DNA of 64,000 nucleotides from JAABRB01 sp963735025 (GCA_963735025.1 CAVTJG010000009.1:1178001-1242000), one strand, 5' to 3'. Numbered from the stretch's first letter, positions 25,581-34,283 are shown. Numbers and translations: made by a program. The notes: a model not told the origin generated them from the letters alone.

Positions 25581-26534
25581 ATGACACGGGACACGGGATC
25601 GGAAGTGAGCGCGCCGCTGGACATCGTGGCGCTTGGCGAACCGCTGTTCGAGCTATCCCGGCTTCCCGGCACGACCTGCTACGAGCCGGGATTCGGCGGC
25701 GACACGTCGAACGCTGCGGTCGCAGCTGCGCGGCAGGGCGCACGCGTGGGATACGTCACGCGCGTGGGCACGGACAACTTCGGCGCGATGCTTCTCCGCA
25801 TGTGGCAGGCGGAGGGCATCGACATCGTGGGCGTCGTATCCGACCCGACCGCGCCCACGGGCGCTTACTTCGTGAACCACGGAGACGGTGCGCACGACTT
25901 CAGCTACCTGCGGGCTGGCTCCGCGGCAAGCCGGTTGCAACCCGACGATGTTTCGCCCGAGCTCATCCGTCGCGCCACGTACCTTCACGTTACGGGCATC
26001 AGCCAGGCGATCAGTCCGAGCGCTTGCGATGCAGTCTTTCACGCCATTGACATTGTCAGGCAGGCGGGCGCGAAGGTTTCCTACGATCCGAATCTGCGGC
26101 TCAGGCTCTGGCCGCTCGCGCGAGCCGGGGCGGTCACTCTGGCAACCGCTGCGCTCGCGGATTATTTTCTGCCGAGCATCGAGGACGCCCGGGCACTGTC
26201 GGGATACGAGTCGCCGGAGAGCATCGTGCGCTGGGCGCACGACCTCGGAGTTCCGACGGTCGCGCTCAAGCTCGGTCCAAAGGGCGTGCTCGTGAGCGAC
26301 GGCCACGAGCGGGAGCTCGTGCCGGGGTTCAAGGTGGCGAGCGTCGACGCGACGGGCGCTGGCGACTGCTTCGACGGCGCGCTGCTCGCGCGGCTCGCCG
26401 CGGGCGACACGCTGTGGGATGCGGCCCGCTACGCGAACGCGGCCGCCGCGCTCACGACGACCGGCTTCGGCGCCAGCACGCCGATACCGCGTCCGGACGC
26501 CGTACGCGCACTGCTCGCGACCATGCAGGACTGA
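25581..26534 (+). CDS. PfkB-family sugar kinase, probable 2-dehydro-3-deoxygluconokinase
   Basis: The 317-residue ribokinase-fold protein has the N-terminal Gly-Gly-Asp-Thr-Ser-Asn-Ala-Ala substrate motif and the C-terminal PfkB signature Asp-Ala-Thr-Gly-Ala-Gly-Asp-Cys-Phe (about 256–264), whose last Asp is the catalytic base. Similarity in the Tyr-Asp-Pro-Asn-Leu-Arg segment favours KDG kinase, but substrate is not certain. It is divergent from the binding-protein operon and has no sugar dehydratase or aldolase beside it. Confidence 0.75.
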   Translation: MTRDTGSEVSAPLDIVALGEPLFELSRLPGTTCYEPGFGGDTSNAAVAAARQGARVGYVTRVGTDNFGAMLLRMWQAEGIDIVGVVSDPTAPTGAYFVNHGDGAHDFSYLRAGSAASRLQPDDVSPELIRRATYLHVTGISQAISPSACDAVFHAIDIVRQAGAKVSYDPNLRLRLWPLARAGAVTLATAALADYFLPSIEDARALSGYESPESIVRWAHDLGVPTVALKLGPKGVLVSDGHERELVPGFKVASVDATGAGDCFDGALLARLAAGDTLWDAARYANAAAALTTTGFGASTPIPRPDAVRALLATMQD

Positions 26535-26544
26535 ATCGACGGCC

Positions 26545-26802
26545 ATGGACCTGGTGCGCGCGGTGACGGCTTCTCGAGGCTGGCGAGTGGGATGCGGCGC
26601 ACCGATATCGTCCAGGAAGAATGAGTCCCCGCTTGCCTGCTGGGGGCACGGGATCGTCCATATCATGGAAGGCGATCTCGGCAATGCCCACTACTGGTAC
26701 CGGCGCGCGCGGCGGCGCTTTCCAGCCGGCGGGTCGGTCGGGGACGAAATCGCTGCGCTCAAGTTGGCGGTCACGAAGCCGCCGACGCCGGAGAACGGCT
26801 GA
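26545..26802 (+). CDS. Small conserved hypothetical protein, reading frame apparently scrambled by three compensating insertions
   Basis: The frame as written encodes 85 residues. Its second half, containing Trp-x-His-Gly-Ile-Val-His-x-Met-Glu-Gly-Asp-Leu and Tyr-Trp-Tyr-Arg-Arg-Ala, matches a small conserved proteobacterial family I recognise but cannot name. The stretch 26584–26622 does not fit that family. If one base is skipped at about 26584, 26603 and 26621, it reads Glu-Trp-Asp-Ala-Ala-His-Asp-Ile-Val-Gln-Glu-Asp-Glu, which does. The net change is three bases, so the downstream frame is kept. Function is unknown. It lies 10 bases after the sugar kinase gene. Confidence 0.65.
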   Translation: MDLVRAVTASRGWRVGCGAPISSRKNESPLACWGHGIVHIMEGDLGNAHYWYRRARRRFPAGGSVGDEIAALKLAVTKPPTPENG

Positions 26803-26817
26803 TCCTGCCACTGCGGG

Positions 26818-27630
26818 TCAAAACGAGCATTTGGGATCGAATTTCGGCGCGCGCTTTTCTTGGTGCGACGCCAGGCCTTCGCGCACTTCGGGCCCGGTGA
26901 ATCCGAGCATCTCGAGCGCGAGCGACGTGTCGAACGACGGCCCAGCGAGGCGCAGCCAGTTGTTCAGGCTGTATTTCGTCCAGCGTATCGCGGATTGCGC
27001 GCCGGTGGCGAGGCGCTTCGCGACCTCGAACGCCTTCGGCACGAGCTCGGCCTCGTCCACGGCCAGCGACACGAGTCCGATACGCTCGGCCTCTTCACCG
27101 GACATCGCATCGCAGAGCAGCAGGTAGTACTTCGCTTTCGCCATGCCGCAGAGGAGCGGCCAGACAATGGCCGCGTGGTCGCCGGCCGCGACGCCGAGTC
27201 GTGTGTGCCCGTCGATGATCTTGGCGTTTTTGGCCGCGATCGAGATATCGGCCAGCAGCCCGGCGACGAGGCCCGCGCCGACTGCCGGGCCGTGCATCGC
27301 CGACACGACCGGCTTCGAGCAGTTGATCAGGTTGTAGACGAGATCGCGCGCCTCGCGCCAGGACCGCGCGCGCGTGTGGAAGTCGGCGATGATCCCCTCG
27401 ATCATCTTGAAATCGCCGCCGCCCGAAAATCCCTTGCCTTCGCCGCGCAGAATCGCGACGCGGGTCTCGGGGTCGGTGTCAACGTCCCGCCAGATCTCCG
27501 TGAGCTCCGCGTGGGTCTCGGAGTCGGCGGTCGCCAGCTTGCCCGGCTCGCCCATCACGATCTCGACGATGCCCTCCGGGTGACGGTTCACTTTCAGTCG
27601 CCGGTACTTCGCGTAGTGGTCAGTGCTCAT
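26818..27630 (-). CDS. Enoyl-CoA hydratase/isomerase family protein
   Basis: This 270-residue crotonase-fold protein has the oxyanion-hole regions Gly-Lys-Gly-Phe-Ser-Gly-Gly-Gly-Asp (about 65–73) and His-Gly-Pro-Ala-Val-Gly-Ala-Gly (about 113–120). The paired catalytic glutamates of enoyl-CoA hydratase are not evident: Asp and Gly stand at the second position (Ala-Ala-Gly-Asp-His). Another crotonase reaction is therefore possible. It is the last gene of the EamA–SDR–P450–crotonase operon. Confidence 0.82.
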   Translation of the reverse strand: MSTDHYAKYRRLKVNRHPEGIVEIVMGEPGKLATADSETHAELTEIWRDVDTDPETRVAILRGEGKGFSGGGDFKMIEGIIADFHTRARSWREARDLVYNLINCSKPVVSAMHGPAVGAGLVAGLLADISIAAKNAKIIDGHTRLGVAAGDHAAIVWPLLCGMAKAKYYLLLCDAMSGEEAERIGLVSLAVDEAELVPKAFEVAKRLATGAQSAIRWTKYSLNNWLRLAGPSFDTSLALEMLGFTGPEVREGLASHQEKRAPKFDPKCSF

Positions 27631-27681
27631 GTTGTCCCTCTCGTTGGCGAAGCTGTCGAGTGTATAGGCTCTGACCCGTTG

Positions 27682-28926
27682 CTAGCCAATCCTCGCGGGA
27701 AGATGTCGGAAGCCGCGGAACCGCACGCGCCGATCGCGCTCCGGTTCACCATCGGGTTCGATCCGCGGGAAGCGGGCGAGCAGGCGTCCGATCGCGATGC
27801 GCGCCTCGACCCGTGCGACGTTCATCCCGGCGCAGGCATGATCGCCGTGACCGAACGCGACATGACGGTTCGGCTTCCGGGCGACGTCCAGCCGATCCGG
27901 ATCCGGAAACTGTTGGGGATCGCGATTTGCTGCCCCGATGCCGAGCGTGATGAATGTGCCGGCCGGGATCGACCGGCCACCGATCTCGATTTCGGCGGTC
28001 GCGAGCCGGTTGTTGAGTTGCAGAGGTGATTCGAAGCGCAACAGCTCCTCGACTGCCGTGGAGATGAGCCGCGGATCCGCGACCAGTCGCTCGAGCTCGC
28101 CGCGGTGGGAAAAGAGCGCGTGCATGCCGTTGCCGATGAGATTGGTGGTCGTCTCGTGGCCGGCGTTCAACATGAAGATGCAATTGTGATAGAGCTCGGT
28201 CTCGGTCAGGCGCTCGCCGTCGTGCTCGCCCTGGATGAGACGGGTGAGAACGTCCGTCTCGAAGTCTCCGGGGTGCTTACGCCGGTCGGCGACCAGGATC
28301 GCGAGGTAGTCGAGAAATTCGCGCACGGCCTGGTTCCCGCGGGCGAGCAGTTCCGCGTCCGGCGCCGGCTCGAGCGCCGACAGGATCGCGATCGACCAGC
28401 CGCGCAGTGGTCCGCGCTCGCCGCGCGGGACTCCGAGGAGATTGCCGATCACCTCGATCGGTATCTCCGTGGCAAAGTCGTCGATCAGGTCGATGCGGCG
28501 ATCTCGAGCCATACGATCGGCCATGCGATCGAGCAGGCCATCGACCAGCGTGACGAGCCCGCCCTCCATGCGGACGATCGCCCGTTGATTGAGCGCGCCC
28601 ATGATCAGCCGGCGCACACGCGTGTGCAGCGGCGGATCGCTGAACACGAGACTGGTGGTGTGGTGCTCGTAGAGAGGCGTTGCGCCGAACTTCGGCGCGA
28701 ACTCCTTTTGCTTGTCCGAGCTCGCGTGCGGACTGCGGTAGACCGTGACGACGTCTTCGTAGCGCGTCAGAAACACACCGCCCCCTTCCAGCCCGTGCAC
28801 CGGTTCGTGCCGGCGCAGGATCTCGTAGTAGGGGTAGGGGTCGTCGACGAAATCGTCCGGAACGCGCGTCAGCACGAATTCGCGCGCGAGCGCCCGCTCC
28901 TGGTCGACCGTCCGGATCACACTCAC
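27682..28926 (-). CDS. Cytochrome P450
   Basis: The 414-residue soluble bacterial P450 has the I-helix oxygen motif Ala-Gly-His-Glu-Thr-Thr (255–260), the K-helix Glu-x-x-Arg (Glu294–Arg297) and the heme loop Phe-Gly-His-Gly-Asp-His-Ala-Cys-Ala-Gly with proximal ligand Cys365. It would need a ferredoxin and reductase, neither encoded nearby apart from the distant YfhL ferredoxin. It lies in an operon between an atypical SDR and a crotonase, so a hydrophobic or CoA-linked acid substrate is plausible but unproven. Confidence 0.94.
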   Translation of the reverse strand: MSVIRTVDQERALAREFVLTRVPDDFVDDPYPYYEILRRHEPVHGLEGGGVFLTRYEDVVTVYRSPHASSDKQKEFAPKFGATPLYEHHTTSLVFSDPPLHTRVRRLIMGALNQRAIVRMEGGLVTLVDGLLDRMADRMARDRRIDLIDDFATEIPIEVIGNLLGVPRGERGPLRGWSIAILSALEPAPDAELLARGNQAVREFLDYLAILVADRRKHPGDFETDVLTRLIQGEHDGERLTETELYHNCIFMLNAGHETTTNLIGNGMHALFSHRGELERLVADPRLISTAVEELLRFESPLQLNNRLATAEIEIGGRSIPAGTFITLGIGAANRDPQQFPDPDRLDVARKPNRHVAFGHGDHACAGMNVARVEARIAIGRLLARFPRIEPDGEPERDRRVRFRGFRHLPARIG

Positions 28927-28962
28927 CGGGGTTTCTCTCCGACGCGTCCCGCGCGTGCTGCT

Positions 28963-29739
28963 CTAGAACGTACCCGGGTAGGCGCCACCGTCGATCAGGA
29001 AGTTCTGTCCCGTGATGAACCCGGCGTGCACGCCGCAAAGGAACGCGCAGAGCTCCCCGAATTCCTCGGCATTGCCGAACCGTCCGGCGGGCTGCGCCGC
29101 GAGACGCGCCTCGCGCATCGCTTCCGGCGTGGTTCCCCGGACCTTCGCGTTGCTCACGAAATTCGACTTCAGCCGATCGGTGTCGAACGCGCCGGGCAGC
29201 AGATTGTTGATCGTCACGTTGTGCCGCACCGTCTTGCGGGACAGTCCGGCGACGAAGCCGGTGAGCCCGCTGCGTGCGCCGTTCGAGAGGCCGAGCTCGT
29301 CGATCGGGGATTTCACCGCGCCGGACGTGATGTTGACGATCCGGCCGAACTTGCGCGCGATCATCTTGTCGACGGTGGCCTTGATCAGCTCGATGGGCGT
29401 GAGCATGTTCGCGTCGAGCGCCTTGATCCAGTCGTCGCGCGACCAGTTGCGGAAATCCCCGGGAGGCGGTCCGCCCGCGTTGTTGACCAGGATGTCCGGG
29501 TCCGGACACGCGGCGAGCGCAGCGGCGCGCCCATCGGGAGTCGTCACATCGGCCGCGATCGCATTGACTTCGACGCCGAGCTTCCTGAGTTCCTGTGCGG
29601 TCTGCTCGAGCGCTTCCTTGCCGCGCGCGATGATGGTGACGTTCACGCCCTCGCGCGCGAGCGAGATCGCGCAGCCTCGCCCGAGCCCCTTGCTGGCGGC
29701 GCAGACGAGCGCCTTCTTGCCCTTGATTCCGAGATCCAC
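28963..29739 (-). CDS. Short-chain dehydrogenase/reductase-like protein lacking the Tyr-x3-Lys pair
   Basis: The 258-residue product starts at a GTG with a GGAGGAGGA site. It has an SDR Rossmann fold with Ala-Ser-Lys-Gly-Leu-Gly-Arg-Gly (15–22) and Asn-Asn-Ala-Gly-Gly (86–90). The catalytic Ser139 is present in Ile-Thr-Ser-Gly, but at the positions of the active-site Tyr and Lys the sequence has Ser152 and Arg156 (Leu-Ser-Asn-Gly-Ala-Arg-Ser). This variant is seen in a recognisable FabG-like subgroup. Either it uses a different mechanism or it is not a classical dehydrogenase. It sits between the EamA and P450 genes. Confidence 0.82.
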   Translation of the reverse strand: MDLGIKGKKALVCAASKGLGRGCAISLAREGVNVTIIARGKEALEQTAQELRKLGVEVNAIAADVTTPDGRAAALAACPDPDILVNNAGGPPPGDFRNWSRDDWIKALDANMLTPIELIKATVDKMIARKFGRIVNITSGAVKSPIDELGLSNGARSGLTGFVAGLSRKTVRHNVTINNLLPGAFDTDRLKSNFVSNAKVRGTTPEAMREARLAAQPAGRFGNAEEFGELCAFLCGVHAGFITGQNFLIDGGAYPGTF

Positions 29740-29765
29740 TGTTCCTCCTCCTATGTCCTGGTACT

Positions 29766-30713
29766 TCAGCCTGATGGTGCGGGCCGGATGGTGACGAGCA
29801 GCACTCCGCCGACCACCAGGAGCGCCCCGGTGAGCTGAACGGCGCTCAGCGTCTCGTCGAGAATGATAAACCCAAGCAGGATCGTCGCCACGGGGCCCGC
29901 CGCCCCGACGATCGCGACGAGATTCGCGCCGACGCGCCGCAGCGCTTCCGCGGTCGCGAACACCGGAAGCACCGTGCAGACCGTCGCGAGCAGCAGCACG
30001 AGCGCGTATGCGTCGACCGGGAGCACGAGTGCGGCGATCGGTCGCGCCGCGAGGAAATGGCCCAGACACACCGCGGTTGCGGCCGACATGGCGATCGAAA
30101 TGAAGCGCATCGAGCCGATCCGCTGCATCACGCGGCTCCCCGCGACGAGATACACGGAGTAGGTGAGCGCCCCGCAGAAGATTACGGCCGCGCCCAGGGC
30201 GATGTTCACCTGCTGTTCCATGGCCGCCCGGGAAAGGACGAGCGCAATGCCGAGGTACGACACCGCGAGCGCCGTCGCGAGGCGCGGCGTGATCGGCTTC
30301 TTGAGAAAGATCGCGGAGAGGATCACCACGACGGTCGGATAGAGAAACAGGACGAGCCGTCCGAGTGCGGCCGACACGTACTGCAGGCCGATGAAATCGA
30401 GCAGGCTTCCCGCGTAGTAGCCCAGGATTCCCAGCATGCCGATCAGCGCGCCGTCGCGCGTGGTGAGCGGCTTCGAGGCGATCCCGCGATTCGCCCACCA
30501 CGCTGCTCCGAGGAAGAGCGGCAGTGCAAACGCCATGCGCAAGGCGAGCAGCGTCACCGGGTCGACGTGGTAGCGGTAGATGAGCTTGACGACGATCGCC
30601 TTGAGTGAGAACGCGAGCACGCCCACCAGCGCAAGCGCGACGCCGCCCGCACCGTAGCTGAGGCGGCCGGGACGGACTTCGGACGCAAGCGCGGCCGGCG
30701 GGGCGTCGGACAC
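29766..30713 (-). CDS. EamA/DMT-family membrane transporter
   Basis: The 315-residue protein has ten predicted membrane helices arranged as two EamA repeats (Gly-Val-Leu-Ala-Phe-Ser near the start, and a second repeat ending in Thr-Gly-Ala-Leu-Leu-Val-Val-Gly-Gly). Members export or import amino acids, nucleotides and other metabolites. The start is GTG. It heads an operon with the SDR-like, P450 and crotonase genes (gaps of 26, 36 and 51 bases) and may move the substrate or product of that pathway. Confidence 0.88.
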   Translation of the reverse strand: MSDAPPAALASEVRPGRLSYGAGGVALALVGVLAFSLKAIVVKLIYRYHVDPVTLLALRMAFALPLFLGAAWWANRGIASKPLTTRDGALIGMLGILGYYAGSLLDFIGLQYVSAALGRLVLFLYPTVVVILSAIFLKKPITPRLATALAVSYLGIALVLSRAAMEQQVNIALGAAVIFCGALTYSVYLVAGSRVMQRIGSMRFISIAMSAATAVCLGHFLAARPIAALVLPVDAYALVLLLATVCTVLPVFATAEALRRVGANLVAIVGAAGPVATILLGFIILDETLSAVQLTGALLVVGGVLLVTIRPAPSG

Positions 30714-30732
30714 GGTGTCGTTGCGGGAAAAG

Positions 30733-32238
30733 CTACCGCTTCCTGGTCCCGCCGAGAATCGACCCGAGCACGCCGCGCAGGATCGAGCGGCCGATCTGCG
30801 AGCCCGCCGAGCGGGCAGCGCTTTTTGCCGCGGCTTCCAGGATGCCCTCGCGCTTGCCGCCGCGCGGCCCGGTGGAACCGAACAGGATGTCGCTCAGCGA
30901 GCCGCCGCTACTCTGCGGCGAGTCTGGCGTCGGCTTGGTCGGCGCGCCGGGCTTCGCCTGCTCTCCGGCCCGTGCTTTGAGCATCTCGTAGGCGGACTCG
31001 CGGTCCACCGTTTTCTCGTAGTGCCCGGCGACCAGCGACCCGGCAATGATTGTCTTGCGCGCCTCGGCTGTGATCGGGCCGATCTGGGAGGCCGGCGGAA
31101 AGATGAATGCGCGCTCGACGACGGTCGGGCGGCCTTTCTCGTCGAGAAGCGAGACGAGCGCCTCGCCGACCCCGAGATCGGTGATCGCCGCTTCCGTGTC
31201 GAGCTTCGGGTTCTGGCGCATGGTCTGGGCCGCCGTCTTGACCGCCTTCTGGTCGCGCGGCGTGAATGCCCGCAGCGCGTGCTGCACGCGGTTGCCGAGC
31301 TGGCCGAGCACCGTTTCCGGGATATCGAGCGGGTTCTGGGTCACGAAATAGACGCCGACGCCCTTGGAGCGGATCAGCCGGACGACCTGCTCGATCTTGT
31401 CGAGCAGCGCCTTGGGGGCGTCGTCGAAGAGCAGGTGCGCCTCGTCGAAAAAGAAGACGAGCTTCGGTTTCTCGGGATCTCCGACCTCGGGCATATGCTC
31501 GAAGATCTCGGAGAGCAGCCAGAGCAGGAACGTCGCGTAGAGCTTGGGCGAGTTCAGCAGCTTGTCCGCGGCGAGTATATTCACCACTCCGCGGCCGTCC
31601 GTAGTCTGCATCAGGTCGGCGATGTCGAGCATCGGCTCACCGAAGAACCGGTCGGCGCCTTGCTGGTCGAGCTGCAGCAGTCCGCGTTGAATCGCACCGA
31701 CCGACGCCGCGGAGATGTTCCCGTACCCGGTCTGCAGCGTCTTGGCGTTCTGCGCCAGGAACTCGAGCATCGCGCGCAGATCCTTCATGTCGAGCAGCAG
31801 GAGCCCGTTGTCGTCGGCGACCTTGAAGGCCAGCGTCAGCACCCCTTCCTGGGTATCGTTCAGGCCGAGCATGCGCGCGAGCAGCAGCGGGCCCATATCC
31901 GAGACGGTCGCGCGGATGGGGTGACCCTGCTCGCCGAAGACGTCCCAGAATGCGACCGGGCAGGCGCGCCATGCGGGTTCGGCGAACCCCAGCGTGTCGA
32001 GGCGCTTCTTCATCTTGTCGGACGGCGCGCCCGCCGCCGCCATGCCCGAGAGGTCGCCCTTTACATCGGCCATGAACACCGGCACGCCGATCGACGCAAA
32101 CCGCTCGGCAAGCACCTGAAGGGTCACCGTCTTTCCGGTCCCCGTCGCGCCCGCGATCAGGCCGTGGCGGTTGGCCAGCGCCGGCAGCAACACGAGCTCG
32201 GCATCTTCGACCTTGGCAACGGGCAGGGGCGCAATCAT
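30733..32238 (-). CDS. HerA-like ATPase (DUF853/YjgR family)
   Basis: The 501-residue FtsK–HerA superfamily ATPase has Walker A Gly-Ala-Thr-Gly-Thr-Gly-Lys-Thr (30–37), Walker B Phe-Phe-Phe-Asp-Glu-Ala-His and the Phe-Val-Thr-Gln-Asn-Pro sensor region. The C-terminal 90 residues are Ser/Gly/Arg-rich with a glycine-rich end. YjgR-type proteins are widespread but of unknown role. The ATG at 32238 follows a GGAACC leader; a longer in-frame extension to 32769 runs antisense to yebC and is rejected. Confidence 0.9.
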   Translation of the reverse strand: MIAPLPVAKVEDAELVLLPALANRHGLIAGATGTGKTVTLQVLAERFASIGVPVFMADVKGDLSGMAAAGAPSDKMKKRLDTLGFAEPAWRACPVAFWDVFGEQGHPIRATVSDMGPLLLARMLGLNDTQEGVLTLAFKVADDNGLLLLDMKDLRAMLEFLAQNAKTLQTGYGNISAASVGAIQRGLLQLDQQGADRFFGEPMLDIADLMQTTDGRGVVNILAADKLLNSPKLYATFLLWLLSEIFEHMPEVGDPEKPKLVFFFDEAHLLFDDAPKALLDKIEQVVRLIRSKGVGVYFVTQNPLDIPETVLGQLGNRVQHALRAFTPRDQKAVKTAAQTMRQNPKLDTEAAITDLGVGEALVSLLDEKGRPTVVERAFIFPPASQIGPITAEARKTIIAGSLVAGHYEKTVDRESAYEMLKARAGEQAKPGAPTKPTPDSPQSSGGSLSDILFGSTGPRGGKREGILEAAAKSAARSAGSQIGRSILRGVLGSILGGTRKR

Positions 32239-32361
32239 CGGGGGTTCCTTTCGGGTACGGCGGGGATTCTGGCGATCGGTCAAGATCGCGGGGGTCGGCG
32301 GGCGTAGAATTATATGCTTACCGACAACCACCCCGACTGACGTCGATTCGCGCGCACGTTT

Positions 32362-33087
32362 ATGGCTGGACATTCCCGATGGGCCAACATCAAGCACAAG
32401 AAGGCAGCTTCTGACGCCAAGCGCGGCAAGGTGTTCACGCGCGCGATCAAGGAAGTCAGCGTCGCGGCGAAACTGGGCGGCGGGGATCCGGGCTTCAATC
32501 CGCGGCTGCGCCTCGCAATCGACAAGGCGAAAGCGGGCAACGTGCCCGCGGACACCATCGAACGCGCGATCAAGCGCGGGACGGGCGAGCTCGAGGGCGT
32601 CGCGTACGAGGAGATTCGGTACGAGGGCTACGGCATTGGCGGCGCCGCAGTGATCGTGGACTGCTTGACGGACAACCGGACGCGCACGGTCGGCGATGTG
32701 CGACATGCGTTCACGAAGCACGGCGGCAATCTCGGCACCGACGGCTCGGTGGGGTTTCTCTTCAAGCACTGCGGCCTCTTCCTGTTCGCGCCGGGCACGA
32801 GCGAGGAGCAGGCCATGGACGCGACGCTCGAAGCTGGCGCCGAGGACGTGGTGGCGAACGAAGACGGGTCGGTCGAAGTGATCTGCGCGCCGGGCGATTT
32901 TTCCAAGGTGCAGGCGGCGCTCGACGCTGCCGGCCTGAAGCCGGAGATGGCGGAGGTCACCATGCGCCCGTCGGCCGAGAACGTCCTTGCGGGCGAGGAC
33001 GGACAGAAGATGCAGCGTCTCCTGGACGCGCTCGAGGTCCTCGACGACGTGCAGAACGTGTACACGACTGCGGCAATCGAGGAGTGA
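32362..33087 (+). CDS. yebC: YebC/PmpR family transcriptional regulator or translation factor
   Basis: The 241-residue YebC protein has the standard start Met-Ala-Gly-His-Ser-Lys/Arg-Trp-Ala-Asn-Ile-Lys and the Gly-Thr-Gly-Glu-Leu-Glu-Gly segment. Members act as DNA-binding regulators or, as more recently proposed, help ribosomes at proline stretches. It precedes ruvC with a GTGA overlap, the common gene order. Confidence 0.96.
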   Translation: MAGHSRWANIKHKKAASDAKRGKVFTRAIKEVSVAAKLGGGDPGFNPRLRLAIDKAKAGNVPADTIERAIKRGTGELEGVAYEEIRYEGYGIGGAAVIVDCLTDNRTRTVGDVRHAFTKHGGNLGTDGSVGFLFKHCGLFLFAPGTSEEQAMDATLEAGAEDVVANEDGSVEVICAPGDFSKVQAALDAAGLKPEMAEVTMRPSAENVLAGEDGQKMQRLLDALEVLDDVQNVYTTAAIEE

Positions 33088-33674
33088 GCGCGCACGCGGC
33101 CGACGGCACGATCCGCATCCTCGGCATCGATCCGGGGCTGCGGATCACGGGATTCGGAATCATCGAAAAGACTGGCCAGCGCCTCGCCTACGTCGCGAGC
33201 GGCTGTGTCAGGGTCCCGCATACCGGCACGCTCCCGGAGCGTATCGCGGTCATCCTCGATTCGCTCGGCGAGGTGATCGGGACGCACCGGCCTGGCGAGG
33301 TCGCGCTGGAGAAGGTGTTCGTCAACGTCAATCCGGAATCCACGCTCCTGCTCGGCCAGGCGCGCGGCGCGGCGATCTCTGCCGTCGTTCTTGCGAAGCT
33401 GCCGCTTGCTGAATATACGGCGCTGCAGATCAAGCAGGCCGTCGTCGGAACCGGACACGCCCGCAAGGAGCAGGTGCAGGAGATGGTCAAGCGGCTGCTG
33501 CGCCTGCCCGGGCACCCCAGCCAGGACGCGGCCGACGCGCTCGCCTGCGCGATCTGCCATGCGCACGGCGGCCAGGGTTGGCAAGGGTGGGGCGGTCGCC
33601 CCGCGTCCTATCCGCGTGCATCGGACGGGCCGTCGGGGAGGGCCTACCGGGTGCGCCGGGGGCGCCTCGCGTGA
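33084..33674 (+). CDS. ruvC: Holliday junction resolvase RuvC
   Basis: RuvC cuts Holliday junctions. The 196-residue protein has the four acidic catalytic residues Asp16 (Gly-Ile-Asp-Pro-Gly), Glu75 (Ala-Leu-Glu-Lys), Asp147 and Asp150 (Gln-Asp-Ala-Ala-Asp-Ala). The last 35 residues, a Gly/Trp/Arg/Pro-rich tail, are longer than in most RuvC proteins and may be poorly conserved. GTG starts and GTGA overlaps link it to yebC and ruvA. Confidence 0.94.
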   Translation: MSAHAADGTIRILGIDPGLRITGFGIIEKTGQRLAYVASGCVRVPHTGTLPERIAVILDSLGEVIGTHRPGEVALEKVFVNVNPESTLLLGQARGAAISAVVLAKLPLAEYTALQIKQAVVGTGHARKEQVQEMVKRLLRLPGHPSQDAADALACAICHAHGGQGWQGWGGRPASYPRASDGPSGRAYRVRRGRLA

Positions 33675-34252
33675 TCGGTCGCATTCATGGCGTGCTGCTG
33701 GAAAAGCACCCGCCGCAGATCCTCGTGGATGCGAACGGCGTCGGCTACGACGTCGAGGTGCCGATGAGCACCTTCTACAATCTCCCCGCGATCGGCGAGC
33801 GGGTGACCCTGCTCACTCACCTCGTCATTCGCGAGGACGCGCATCTCCTGTTCGGGTTCGCCACCGAGGCGGAGCGGCGGCTTTTCCGGCAGCTGCTCAA
33901 GATCGCCGGGGTCGGCGCTCGCACCGCGCTTGCCGTGCTGTCCGGAATGAGCGTCGCGGAGCTCTCGGACGCGGTGATTTCCCAGGATACGGGGCGCCTC
34001 ACGAAAGTTCCGGGCATCGGCAAGAAGACCGCCGAACGCCTGCTGCTCGAGCTCAAGGACAAGCTCGGCGCGGAGTCGCTTGCTGGTATCACCATTCAGC
34101 GCCCGGCACCGGCCACGAGCGACGTCCTTCGCGCGCTCGTTTCGCTTGGGTATAGCGAGAAGGAGGCGCTCGGCGCAGTGAAGCAGCTGCCCGAGAACCT
34201 GTCGGTTGCCGACGGCATTCGGCAGGCCCTCAAGCAGCTTTCGAAGAGCTGA
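33671..34252 (+). CDS. ruvA: Holliday junction DNA helicase subunit RuvA
   Basis: RuvA is the tetrameric junction-binding partner of RuvB. The 193-residue protein starts at GTG in the ruvC stop (Val-Ile-Gly-Arg-Ile-His-Gly), has tandem helix-hairpin-helix motifs (Gly-Val-Gly-Ala-Arg and Val-Pro-Gly-Ile-Gly-Lys-Lys-Thr-Ala) and a C-terminal RuvB-binding domain. A longer in-frame reading from 33578 was rejected because of the coupled start. Confidence 0.95.
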   Translation: MIGRIHGVLLEKHPPQILVDANGVGYDVEVPMSTFYNLPAIGERVTLLTHLVIREDAHLLFGFATEAERRLFRQLLKIAGVGARTALAVLSGMSVAELSDAVISQDTGRLTKVPGIGKKTAERLLLELKDKLGAESLAGITIQRPAPATSDVLRALVSLGYSEKEALGAVKQLPENLSVADGIRQALKQLSKS

Positions 34253-34258
34253 CAGACC

Positions 34259-34278
34259 CCGGGGCCGAGCTGCCCCGG
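34259..34278. terminator. Possible bidirectional hairpin between ruvA and doxX
   Basis: The 7-bp stem CCGGGGC (34259–34265) with GCCCCGG (34272–34278) and a six-base loop lies in the 31-base gap between the convergent genes. No U-tract is seen on either side, so termination here is only a suggestion. Confidence 0.4.
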
Positions 34279-34283
34279 TCCGA

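Noticed and set aside
30715..32307. A 530-codon plus-strand open frame opposite the HerA-like ATPase
   Set aside because: Walker motifs are on the minus strand; the plus-strand product is Arg/Glu/His-rich and featureless.
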